From Neisseria uirgultaei (GTDB taxonomy: Bacteria > Pseudomonadota > Gammaproteobacteria > Burkholderiales > Neisseriaceae), in assembly GCF_962719845.1 (NCBI RefSeq), contig NZ_CAUIYF010000004.1:1-64000 (forward strand): a stretch of DNA of 64,000 bases, in the 5' to 3' direction. The position numbers and the translations under genes were made by a program. Positions 34,015 to 42,777 of the stretch are shown in pieces; the first letter of the stretch is position 1, and every line of letters starts with the position of its first letter. The notes below the pieces were generated by a model. That model searched no databases. It was given only the letters and a program-made list of their open reading frames with translations, and was not told where the DNA came from.

Positions 34015-34425
34015 TTACCTACGTTGACGGTTAACAGCAATAAGAGGCTTATTTAAAGTAACTTGGGTCATACCATGCATATATGCATTATATTGCCATA
34101 CAATAAATTGCTGTTTATATCGCTCATTAATTTCTTCCAAACGTTGTACTTGAGCTTTTAAATTCTTAACTTGCTTTTGCAGATAATCCATTGTTACATT
34201 CGGTTCTGGATTAGCTTTTGCTTTTTCTTTAAGATTCTGTTTTTGTTTACTAAATGCCTCTTGTATATCTGGATAATTAGCTAGTGATTGTCTTTCAATA
34301 CTCTTAATATTCAATAACTCTGAAACTTTAGAGCAAAGTAAATTCCACGTTAACTTCCCCTCCCAAGTTTTAATCAACATAATGATATCTTCCAAATTTT
34401 CTTCTGTAATAAGAATTTTAGGCAT
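34015..34425 (-). CDS. TnpC-like coiled-coil protein of the recombinase operon
   Basis: 136 residues, basic, with a predicted coiled coil at about 75-112 (DYLQKQVKNLKAQVQRLEEINERYK). Position (last gene), size and coiled coil match TnpC of Tn554, an accessory transposition protein of 125 residues behind the recombinases tnpA and tnpB. It starts 1 nt after the preceding stop, so it belongs to the operon. The family call is inferred from layout. Confidence 0.6.
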   Translation of the reverse strand: MPKILITEENLEDIIMLIKTWEGKLTWNLLCSKVSELLNIKSIERQSLANYPDIQEAFSKQKQNLKEKAKANPEPNVTMDYLQKQVKNLKAQVQRLEEINERYKQQFIVWQYNAYMHGMTQVTLNKPLIAVNRQRR

Positions 34426-34426
34426 A

Positions 34427-34993
34427 CTACATCTCCATTAACCTATATAAATCATCATCAAGTTTAGCCGTTTCTGGTTTTTTAACATCTATATCCATTC
34501 CTTTTTCCAATAAGGCTAACTTGACTGGTGAAGGATCATATTCGTCAGGTATTCGTAATAGTGCACCATTTGGAATTTCACTATTTTCCAAGAATGCAAT
34601 TTTGGTTCTTATATGTGCCAATCTCCACCCTAGGTTACTTACCCAACGATCTGCACCAAAAGCTCCTAATTTATGGTGTTCTTTTGCTTTATTAATTTGC
34701 TCTGTAAGCTGAATTTCTCTATGCCTTAATATTTCTAAAGATGATTCTAATCCTTTAATACAAATAAGTTCCTTACATGTTTCACAATCTCCATGGCGAG
34801 AACATGGCGACATTGCATAATCATGCTCACAAATGCCTATTTCTGTTATAGTTGCAATTCCAATTCTATTTTTTCCTAAGTCTTCATAGGTAATAGGAAG
34901 ATTTAAATGAATTTTGTCTAATATTGAAATATCCTCAGGAATGAGTAAATCTCGAACAGCCTCACTTTTTTTCTTCTTCTGTTCTGTGATCAT
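34427..34993 (-). pseudogene. third tyrosine recombinase, C-terminal piece (after frameshift 2)
   Basis: 188 residues as an open frame, of which about 179 (from SEAVRDLL) are the continuation of the recombinase read at 34962-35921. It holds a Cys-rich, possibly zinc-binding stretch: CEHDYAMSPCSRHGDCETC, then Cys again five residues on. The ATG overlapping the preceding frame by 32 nt is probably accidental: removing one A from the A7 run at 34966-34972 joins the two frames as EEEK-SEAVRD. Confidence 0.75.
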
Positions 34994-35921
34994 AAGCTTT
35001 ATTATCTGCCACTCTAGCTCTGCCTGCCCAGTTAGCTAAAGTCAATTCATCCATTCCACCTCGCTCAGCTTTTGTACTCAACCAATGCCTTGCATTATGC
35101 GATGGCAATCTAATAAATTCTCCTTTAGATGTACCTATACAATGTTTTTCCCATAATGATGTTTTAGGACGAGTTTCTGAATAGCAAAATCTATCATTAA
35201 TTTGATTCACTGTTGGTAACACAAAAGAAAAACGTTTAGGGGAAAAATCATCATGAAATTCATTTTCTCTGAATAATAACAAAGCCTCAGAAACCTTCAC
35301 GCTTTTATGTTTATCAACATAAGGCCAATTATTAAATTTTGATGTGTATTTCTTATACAAAAATTTCCCTAGTATCTCATAAGTTATAATTCCATCGTTT
35401 TCACTTATTAAATTTTTAAACCATTTAGTATTACAGCTATTTTTGGAATCAATATCTAACACTTCAGCAATTTCACTTTTAGTTAAATGCTTTTGGTATA
35501 AAGAATGGGATGGTGCAAGTTCTTTATTTGATAACATCAATATATTAGGATTTTCTTCTGCAAATTTAGCAACCTCTCTAGCCAAAGAGCTTATATTTGT
35601 TAAACGTTCAACCGCTTCAACAATAATATCTTGCATACAGCTAGGAACCCACTTTAATCCCTCTTTACCATTTTTTGCTGGTATCCATCGAATACCTAAT
35701 TGCTTATTTCCCAAACTATCATACTCCCATTCTAAGCAATTGACAGATAAAGACATCAACTCAGAACAACGAGATGGAGCGACCATAAGTAGAGCCATAA
35801 CAGCTGTATAATATTCAGTTTCTTTGTCTAAATTGGGAGCATCATGAAAGAGTTTAGCAACCAGCATCATTTCTTCATCAGTTGGCATTTTTACTTGAAC
35901 GATATTCTTTTCCTTTTTCAT
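34962..35921 (-). pseudogene. third tyrosine recombinase, catalytic middle piece
   Basis: 319 residues open. Catalytic residues: Arg in VAPSRCSEL, Lys in PAKNGKEGLK, HNARHW (His-x-x-Arg), Trp in the NWAGR position and Tyr in KAYDH. True likeness starts at MPTDEE; the eleven residues before it are the other frame's sequence. Joined with 35878-36468 and 34427-34993 by removing one A at each junction, it gives a protein of about 679 residues, similar to TnpB of Tn554 (630). Confidence 0.8.
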
Positions 35922-36468
35922 CTAGCAATATAGTCAAATCTCTAGGACGTTTATATGGATTTTCCCATAAAGGTAGTTGAGGAGTAATTTGATTTTCTCT
36001 ACAAAAATCAAATAATTTTTGAATTTGATACCCTAATTTATTGACTGATTCCGTACCTTTTTTATATTTTTTTGATACGATATTTTCTACTTCATGGATA
36101 ACTAAATAATCAAGTTGTAATATATCAGTATTCTTTTTAACAGCATACAAAGCCATTTCAACTATACGTAATGCTTCCATATGTCTAGCTAATTGACGGA
36201 TTGGATGCAAGGAGTAAGTATAGCGAATATATGCTTTAGCAAACTCAATGAATTGAGCAGCTAATGGCTCATATTTATAAGCTGTAGATTTAATTCTTTC
36301 TGTGGAAAAACGAACCTGAACTGGATAAATGCTGAATGTTGTTTTCCATTGGTTGTTTTCCCAGCAATCCTTTCCAAAGGTAATAAGCTGATTTTTACTG
36401 AAATTAATAAATTGCTCTAAATTAGATTTAGGATTATTATCTTTTGGAGTGAAAATTAGATTGTTCAT
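35878..36468 (-). pseudogene. third tyrosine recombinase, N-terminal piece (before frameshift 1)
   Basis: 196 residues: the arm-type and core-binding region, ending NPYKRPRDLTILLDEKGKEY. It runs out at 35878 because of an extra A in the A5 run at 35888-35892; with A4 the reading continues SSK-MPTDEE into the catalytic piece. It begins 2 nt after the stop of the preceding recombinase. Whether the frames are joined by slippage or dead cannot be decided from sequence. Confidence 0.75.
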
Positions 36469-36470
36469 AA

Positions 36471-37334
36471 TCAGTGGCTTACCATAGTTCTCTTCATATC
36501 ATTGCAAGCTTGAACAACATACTCAACAGCTAAAATAATACGATCTTTGGATGATGCATAATCTATGCTTTTAGTTTGTTTTAAACGTTCTTCCTTTTCT
36601 TCATACAGCTTATTTAGGATCTGTTGATGAGGACCATCAATTAAAGGTCTAAATTTAGGGCATAAATAACAAGTTTCATAGCCAGTTATACAAAAATCAT
36701 TTGTACCACAAGCACCTATTGTATCTATTCCGTTATTGGTTATTAAAGATGTTGGATCGTGCCCCCTTTCGCTTTCATTTAAGTTAGAAATAATTCTACC
36801 TGTAAATGCTTGGGCTAGTTTTCCCATTTCAGCACCCATAACACGATCAATGTATTGCACTGTATCAGCTGTATTTTCTGTGTAAACTTTTACATTTTGT
36901 GTATCTGTGTGATCTAAAAGCTCAGCAATGATTGCTGCTCCAACTCCTTTTCTTCCTAGATTTGTTCCTCTTGTATGGCGAAAACGTCTTGCTGTTACAT
37001 GAATAATTTCACCTGTTCTTTCTGAAGTTGCTTTTTGGTGAATACAGAATTTTCGTAATGAGTGTAGCTCCAACGAAGAAGCTGAATAATGAAAAATATC
37101 TTTGTTTAATAATGAAAGATCAAAATTCCTATTTTTGATATTCATTTTTAAACATTTCCAATCAATAAACATTGGTAATTTCATTTTATAACCAGAAATA
37201 AAGGTTTCATCAACCAGACTAAGCAATTTCTTATATTGATATTCTATAAAGTTTAGGAGAATTAAATATAAGTCCTCTGTGATAGCAAGTTTTTTAATCG
37301 TTTCTCTAAATAATCCTCCTCTTTTTTTTTGCAC
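36471..37334 (-). pseudogene. second tyrosine recombinase, C-terminal catalytic piece
   Basis: 287 residues as read from a GTG, true likeness from KRGGLFRET. It keeps Lys of the beta-hairpin, ARRFRHTRGT (Arg in the His-x-x-Arg box, with Arg for the first His), LLDHTD (His) and VKVYTEN (Tyr). A Cys-rich tail (IGACGTNDFC...CYLC) may bind zinc. No ribosome site suits the GTG start. It joins the 237-residue frame upstream if the A9 run at 37322-37330 is A8. Confidence 0.8.
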
Positions 37335-38019
37335 TAGGGATATGTAGAAAATAACTCCATGTTCCTTGAGAGATTTCCTTTCTTAGGTCTTCAAATTTTA
37401 AATGGCGTATTTGAATGGGTCTTCTAGCTGTAGATTGAAGTAAGTGAATATATACATATGTTTCAAATGAAATAAGATCTTCTCTCCAAAGTCTAGCTAG
37501 TTCAGCCATTAAAGCCAAAATTTCATTTTCAGTAAACGCTCCTGTATAAGGGCACCTCATTAATACCGATTTACCTTTCTCATTTCCACTCAACGTAAAG
37601 CTTTCTAGCAACGACACAACAGATTTATCAACTCCATAATAGCCATACTCATGCCATGATAGTAAAAAACCCTTTAATGCTCCTAAATGCCATTCACGTT
37701 CTTTACCTAAAGTAGCTTTCCAATTTATTATCACTGATGTATCAATAATATTTGAGTTAGTACTTATTACAAATTCTTGGAATCGACGATGCATATTAAA
37801 AGTATGGTAGCTAGAATATTTTTCAGCATAAGTAGCAAGTGTTTTTTTAAATCCTTCTAGTGTTTTATGATCTATATCTAATACAGCTTGAGAGAAATTA
37901 ATTGTAATATCTTTACTTATATGCCAAGAGTTTCCATTTTCATCAAATGCATACCCATCTCTTGACTGTCTAAAACGTTTATTCTGATTCATAATTATCA
38001 ACCTTTTTTTGAAACTCAA
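37306..38019 (-). pseudogene. second tyrosine recombinase, N-terminal piece
   Basis: 237 residues at most; the likely start is MNQNKRF at 37992, whose ATG overlaps the end of the first recombinase by 14 nt, so translation is coupled. It includes the catalytic Arg (STARRPIQIRHL) and ends SAKKKRRII at a stop 8 codons after the A9 tract. With A8 it continues SAKKRGGLFRE, giving about 506 residues. The shift point AAAAAAAAAG AGGAGG also has features of +1 frameshift sites (AGG-AGG codons, Shine-Dalgarno-like). Confidence 0.8.
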
Positions 38020-39259
38020 TCTGAAGATCTAATAATATTTTGTTAGCTTTTTCTCTTATATAACGTTGATTATAAATATTTCCTGATTTCTCGGATGTAT
38101 GTCCCATAAGATGTTGTCTCATCTTTGCTTCTTTTTCTGGAGAAATAAAATCTTTATGAGAAGAATCATGATTTATATTTTGATTATTTTCATCCACCTT
38201 TCGTGAAAAATATAAGTTCCATTCATGACGAAAAATATGCGAATGAATAATAGAAAATTTAGGATTTATCTTTTTCATCGTTGGTACAATAACGTTATCA
38301 AAAGAACTAGTACTAATTGGGTTTCCTTGCGTTTTTCCTTTTCGATGGGTCACAAATAAATATGGATGTTTATTAGCGTTAGGAATCTTAGAGCGATAGT
38401 TCATAATATAGTCATTGATAAGTTGAGCTATATTTTGTGAAATAGGAAGTCGTCTTTCTTTCGTTTTACTTACAGCTTGCTGATTCCTTGTGTCAAATTT
38501 ATCATCATGCGTTCGTCTAATTGTAATTGAGGATTTGGCTGTTCCTATATCAATAAATGGGATTTGAATTGATAATAACTCTCCTCTTCTAATCCCTAAT
38601 TCCTTTAATAAGATAAACATCAAATGGTTTCTTTTTCTAATTCCAATATCTTGAAATGGATTATTAGGATTAGAAAAGTTCGCAATAGACATAAACTCAT
38701 CTAACAATCCATCAGGTAGCTCACTTTCTGGTTTGATAGATAATGTTTTATGATTTTTAGGTCTTGACTCTTTAATTAACTCAATTAGATTCGTCCATTT
38801 TGCGATATATTTGTTAGATACATTAATTACTTTAGATAGAAATAATATGTATTCTGAAAGCGTTGTTAGTCTATTATATTGATGACTAAGAGATACGGAA
38901 GAATAAATATCAATAAATTGAGTCCTACCTTTCATTGACACACTTTTTTTTGTATTGATTACATTCTTTTGCTTTTTTATATTTATTCTCATATGTCGAA
39001 TAAGGGATTCTAATTGGCTTTCTGTTAAGAGTGTTTTGTTATGAATTAGATCGCTAATAACAAGATTATTCTGTTTTTCCCAATTCATTATCCACTGTAT
39101 AGTTCCCAGCTTATTCCTAATTGTGTTTACTGCGGATTGATTACGTAGTTCTACAGTTACCCATAAGGTGGAATAAAAATCAGGGATATCTGTTTTCTCA
39201 TTAACCAATAGAGGGAAACGCTCTCCATTTGAAAAAAGGATTGTTATTAGTTTATACAT
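37979..39259 (-). CDS. first tyrosine recombinase/transposase (TnpA-like), intact
   Basis: 426 residues. Full catalytic set: Arg in GIRRGELL, Lys in SKTKERRLPI, HIFRHEWN, LMGHTS and Tyr in IYNQRY. The N-terminal half is the core-binding domain. First gene of an operon of three recombinases and a small coiled-coil protein, an arrangement recalling Tn554 (tnpA, tnpB, tnpC) and recombinase-in-trio elements. Strongly AT-rich and free of uptake words, in contrast to everything around it. The start has no evident ribosome site. Confidence 0.85.
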   Translation of the reverse strand: MYKLITILFSNGERFPLLVNEKTDIPDFYSTLWVTVELRNQSAVNTIRNKLGTIQWIMNWEKQNNLVISDLIHNKTLLTESQLESLIRHMRINIKKQKNVINTKKSVSMKGRTQFIDIYSSVSLSHQYNRLTTLSEYILFLSKVINVSNKYIAKWTNLIELIKESRPKNHKTLSIKPESELPDGLLDEFMSIANFSNPNNPFQDIGIRKRNHLMFILLKELGIRRGELLSIQIPFIDIGTAKSSITIRRTHDDKFDTRNQQAVSKTKERRLPISQNIAQLINDYIMNYRSKIPNANKHPYLFVTHRKGKTQGNPISTSSFDNVIVPTMKKINPKFSIIHSHIFRHEWNLYFSRKVDENNQNINHDSSHKDFISPEKEAKMRQHLMGHTSEKSGNIYNQRYIREKANKILLDLQIEFQKKVDNYESE

Positions 39260-39328
39260 AACACTTAATTTACAAGTTAAATATATATAAATACTACAAA
39301 AAATAAGCTTTCCATGTCAAATAAATGT

Positions 39329-39364
39329 AAAAAAGAGAACCCCTTTAAAATAAGGGGTTCTCTA
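39329..39364 (-). terminator. ssb terminator / right border of the island
   Basis: AGAGAACCCCTT pairs with AAGGGGTTCTCT; on the minus strand it ends in T6. It lies between ssb and the first recombinase and contains no DUS, unlike most terminators here. Confidence 0.8.
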
Positions 39365-39407
39365 TATTTATAGAGATTTTATTTTACAGTTTTAAATTAT
39401 ATGTAAC

Positions 39408-39932
39408 TCAGAACGGGATGTCGTCGTCAATATCCTCGACCGGGGCGGCGGCCGGCACGGGTTGGCGGCGCGGCGCGGCTGGTGCTTCTTGAGGATGGGA
39501 CGGCGCGTCGGGGGCGGGCTGCCGGCTTTGCTGAGCGGGGCGTTGGTAAGCCTCCTGACTCTGACCGTAACCTTCCTCGTAAGGCGCGCCGCCGCTGTTT
39601 TCATTGCGCCCGCCCAACATTTTCATTTCGTTGGCGACAATATCGTAAGCGGTACGTTCGATGCCGTCTTTGCCTTGGTATTTGCGGCTTTGGATTTTGC
39701 CTTCCAAATAAACCAGCCCGCCTTTTTTGAGGTATTGGCCGGCAATTTCCGCCAGTTTGCGGTACATCGTGATGTTGTGCCACTCAGTGCGCTCCACGCG
39801 CTGGCCGTTGCGGTCGTTCCATGTTTCGCTGGTGGCGACGCTGAAATTACAAACCGCTTCACCGTTGGGCATATAGCGCACTTCGGGATCGCGTCCGAGG
39901 CGGCCGATAAGGATGACTTTGTTCAATGACAT
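39408..39932 (-). CDS. ssb: single-stranded DNA-binding protein
   Basis: 174 residues. OB-fold at 1-110 (VILIGRLGRDPEVRY at 6-20), a Pro/Gln/Ala-rich linker, and the acidic tip DDDIPF that recruits partner proteins. AGGAG lies 9 nt before ATG. It starts 3 nt after the stop of the MFS gene and is probably transcribed with it. The foreign element lies directly downstream. Confidence 0.97.
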   Translation of the reverse strand: MSLNKVILIGRLGRDPEVRYMPNGEAVCNFSVATSETWNDRNGQRVERTEWHNITMYRKLAEIAGQYLKKGGLVYLEGKIQSRKYQGKDGIERTAYDIVANEMKMLGGRNENSGGAPYEEGYGQSQEAYQRPAQQSRQPAPDAPSHPQEAPAAPRRQPVPAAAPVEDIDDDIPF

Positions 39933-39935
39933 TTT

Positions 39936-41321
39936 TTAAACTCCTGTGATGATTTTTTCAGCGGCAGCCTGATCGAAACCCTTCTGCAACACTTTGAGAT
40001 AGACGGTCTGCCTGTCGAAACTGAAACCGATGTCTTCCACGCCTTCCAACTGCAACAGGGCGCATTGCAAGCCGTCCTGATTGCCCTGCCACACGCCGCC
40101 GACAGGGTAACTGAGGTTTTTGACGGGCTTGGGCGCGGGCGATAAAACGGCAATTACCAGCCACAGCAGCATCAATATGCTGCAAAAGGCAAACACGCCG
40201 ACAAAGCCGTATTTTTGGAACAACAATCCGCCTGCCGCACCGCCGGCAAACAGTCCGACCGACTGCATCGTGTTGTACACGCCCATCGCCGTACCCTTCA
40301 GGTCAGACGGCGCGATTTTGGAAACCATAGACGGCAGGCTGGCTTCCAAAACATTGAAACCAATAAAGTAAACAACCAGATAAGCGGTAATCAAGCCTAC
40401 CGAGCGCATACCGGACAGCAAACCGAGCTGCGCCGCCGCAATACAGACGATACCCAAAACAAAAACCTGTTTGAGCTTGTTGCGCGTCTCGCCGACGATA
40501 ATCAGCGGAACCATCACCACCAAGCCCGTAATGGTCGAGGGCAGATAGACTTTCCAATGCTGGATTTTTTCCAAACCGAGCTGGGTCATGGCGAAAGGCA
40601 GCGCGGTAAACAATGCCATTTGCGCGGCATGCAGGGCAAAAATACCGAAATCGAGGTTAAGCAGTTGGCGGTTTTTCAAAACTTCGCCTATGCGCGAAGG
40701 CTGCGCCTGCGTGTCCTCATGCAGCTTGGAAACTTCGGGATCGGGAGTCATCCACGCCACCACGCCGATACTGGCAACGGTCAAAATACCGGTCAGCAGG
40801 AACAAGCCGCGTACGCCCACCGCGTCGGCAATCACAGGGGCAACGACGAGGCTGACCGAAAACGTCAGACCGATACTCAAACCTATCATTGCCATTGCGC
40901 GGGTACGTACGCCGTCGCGCGTCAAATCCGCCAGCAGCGCGGTAACCGCCGCACTGACCGCTCCCGCCCCCTGTATGGCGCGTGCGGCAACCAGCATGGG
41001 CAATGTATCGGCGGCGGCGGCAAGGAAGCTGCCCGCTGCAAAGACGACCAGCCCCGCATAAATGGTTTTCTTGCGCCCGAACTTGTCGGAAGCGATGCCC
41101 AAAGGCAATTGCAGCAGAGCCTGCGTCAGCCCGTAAATGCCCATTGCCAGTCCGACCAGCGTTTTGTTGCCTTCCGCGCCGGGCAGCGAGGCGGCGTACA
41201 CCGCCAATACGGGCAGCACGAGGAACATACCCAGCATACGCAGCGCGTACACGCCGGAAAGCGTCGTACTGGCGCGCCATTCGTGCGGAAACATTTGGAT
41301 GCGGTTATCTCTTGCCATCAT
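39936..41321 (-). CDS. major facilitator superfamily transporter
   Basis: 461 residues, twelve predicted membrane spans to about residue 390, then a soluble tail of about 70 residues (QDGLQCALLQLEGVEDIGFS ... VYLKVLQKGF). The loop motif GIASDKFGRKK between spans 2 and 3 is typical. It resembles drug exporters of the AraJ/YajR type; YajR also has a ferredoxin-like cytosolic tail, which fits this one. Two tandem ATG codons (41321 and 41318) are possible starts. Confidence 0.88.
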   Translation of the reverse strand: MMARDNRIQMFPHEWRASTTLSGVYALRMLGMFLVLPVLAVYAASLPGAEGNKTLVGLAMGIYGLTQALLQLPLGIASDKFGRKKTIYAGLVVFAAGSFLAAAADTLPMLVAARAIQGAGAVSAAVTALLADLTRDGVRTRAMAMIGLSIGLTFSVSLVVAPVIADAVGVRGLFLLTGILTVASIGVVAWMTPDPEVSKLHEDTQAQPSRIGEVLKNRQLLNLDFGIFALHAAQMALFTALPFAMTQLGLEKIQHWKVYLPSTITGLVVMVPLIIVGETRNKLKQVFVLGIVCIAAAQLGLLSGMRSVGLITAYLVVYFIGFNVLEASLPSMVSKIAPSDLKGTAMGVYNTMQSVGLFAGGAAGGLLFQKYGFVGVFAFCSILMLLWLVIAVLSPAPKPVKNLSYPVGGVWQGNQDGLQCALLQLEGVEDIGFSFDRQTVYLKVLQKGFDQAAAEKIITGV

Positions 41322-41326
41322 ATTTT

Positions 41327-41361
41327 TTCAGACGGCATCAACAGTTGCAATGCCGTCTGAA
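41327..41361. repeat. outward-facing DUS pair at the MFS start
   Basis: TTCAGACGGCAT (41327-41338) and ATGCCGTCTGAA (41350-41361) can pair across 11 nt. On the minus strand the hairpin ends 5 nt before the MFS start codon, where a ribosome site should be. Confidence 0.6.
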
Positions 41362-41425
41362 CTTCCAGTGAACAGATTTTCGGATTATACAGGATTCGCC
41401 GTATTTCGGTTGCGGCACAATGCGC

Positions 41426-42046
41426 CTACCACTGCCAGCGGTTGCGCCATGCACCCAAAACGGCGTTCGGATATTTATTGCTGCCCAAGCTGCCGTTAAA
41501 GCGGGCAAGCGCGCGGACGATGTCGCCCTTTTCAAGGTTGCGGTAATGGCGCAGGATGGTGCAGCCGTAACGCAGGTTGGTGCGGATGTCGAACAGGTTG
41601 TGCGCCGGTTTGCCGATGTAGTTTTTCCAAAACGGCATAACCTGCATCAGGCCGCGCGCGCCGACGCCGCTGATTGCATACTGGCGGAACGCGCTTTCCA
41701 CCTCAATCAGCCCCAACACAATCTGCGTATCCAAACCGGCCCGGCTGCTTTCATACTGGATATTGACCAGCAGCCTGCGCCGCTCCTCCTCATCGGGGAC
41801 AAACCTTGCCAAACGTGCCGACATGGCTGACAACCAACGCTCGCCCTCTTTCGGATCGTCAAACACCAGCCTCGGCGGATTTATGCTGCCGACAGAGCTT
41901 CTCATCACGGAAGCCACATCGTCGGCAAGCGTTTCTTCACGTTGCGCGCCGGCTTGTGCCAGCGGACTGAGCAACAGCGCGCCGGCGGCACACAACAGGC
42001 GGCGGCGTTGCAGATTGACGGGTAGAGTATCGGTCGTTTTGTTCAT
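41426..42046 (-). CDS. lytic transglycosylase (SLT family)
   Basis: 206 residues. The N-terminal signal has consecutive arginines (QRRRLLCAAGALLLSPLAQA) like a twin-arginine signal. The SLT domain (about 85-200) carries catalytic Glu in GLIEVESAFRQYAIS and the GLMQVMP and NLRYGCTILRHY motifs. It cuts peptidoglycan between MurNAc and GlcNAc in the periplasm. The ATG at 42082 lies within a DUS (reads MPSE) and is not used; MNKTTD at 42046 is preferred. Confidence 0.88.
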   Translation of the reverse strand: MNKTTDTLPVNLQRRRLLCAAGALLLSPLAQAGAQREETLADDVASVMRSSVGSINPPRLVFDDPKEGERWLSAMSARLARFVPDEEERRRLLVNIQYESSRAGLDTQIVLGLIEVESAFRQYAISGVGARGLMQVMPFWKNYIGKPAHNLFDIRTNLRYGCTILRHYRNLEKGDIVRALARFNGSLGSNKYPNAVLGAWRNRWQW

Positions 42047-42251
42047 AGGGAATGGGGCGCGTCCGGACGTTTCAGACGGCATTAAATATTCAAACAGACA
42101 TGATTGCTTTCAACGCGAAAAACCGCGCACAAAATCCAAGCACGGCATATCGCCCTGCCCTTTTCAGGCAAATCTCGATTTTACCGCTCTCAAGAACGCT
42201 TGTCCAAACAGGCACAGGCAACACCGCCCGGGCATTTCCCGTTTTTACCTG

Positions 42252-42620
42252 CTATCTGTTGTCCGGATTGTGCAGCAGCACCATCAGCGCATCACGCTTT
42301 TCGGGCGGCAGCAGGCGGAAATATTTCAACAGCAGGGCTTCTTGCGGCGAAACCGCACCTTCCGTGCCAGAGAGCCTGCCGTGGCGCAGCCATTCCGCGC
42401 TGGTATCCAGCCATTTTGCCAGCGTCTCGATTTTATCCGGAGTCGGAATCGACCTGCCGACCAGCCAATGGTGGAACGCCTGCGTACTGACAGGCTGATT
42501 GGGATGGCGCAGGTTGAAGCGGTTGGCGAGGCTGGCATTGGACAGCTCGTCCAAACCCGCGAGGCGTATTGCTGTTTTCAAACGTTCGCTGAAATCGGTT
42601 TTATCTTGTTCGGTATGCAT
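42252..42620 (-). CDS. helix-turn-helix transcriptional regulator
   Basis: 122 residues. Residues 12-78 look like a phage-repressor-type HTH (SNASLANRFNLRHPNQPVST then HHWLVGRSIPTPDKIETLAKWL). The C-terminal 40 residues are a small helical domain (LKYFRLLPPEKRDALMVLL). Similar proteins are common in Neisseria; the target is unknown. Confidence 0.8.
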   Translation of the reverse strand: MHTEQDKTDFSERLKTAIRLAGLDELSNASLANRFNLRHPNQPVSTQAFHHWLVGRSIPTPDKIETLAKWLDTSAEWLRHGRLSGTEGAVSPQEALLLKYFRLLPPEKRDALMVLLHNPDNR

Positions 42621-42777
42621 AATGGCGGATTATGAATAGCCGACTATTACCTTTTTTAAACAAAATAATTGATAGCATTAACAATTTAGTTGTCAGTAAA
42701 AGTAAATATGGGTATGATGGGAAGCGGTTTACACAACCATAAACTTATTTACTTATTTTCTGAAATTTTGGGGACTT

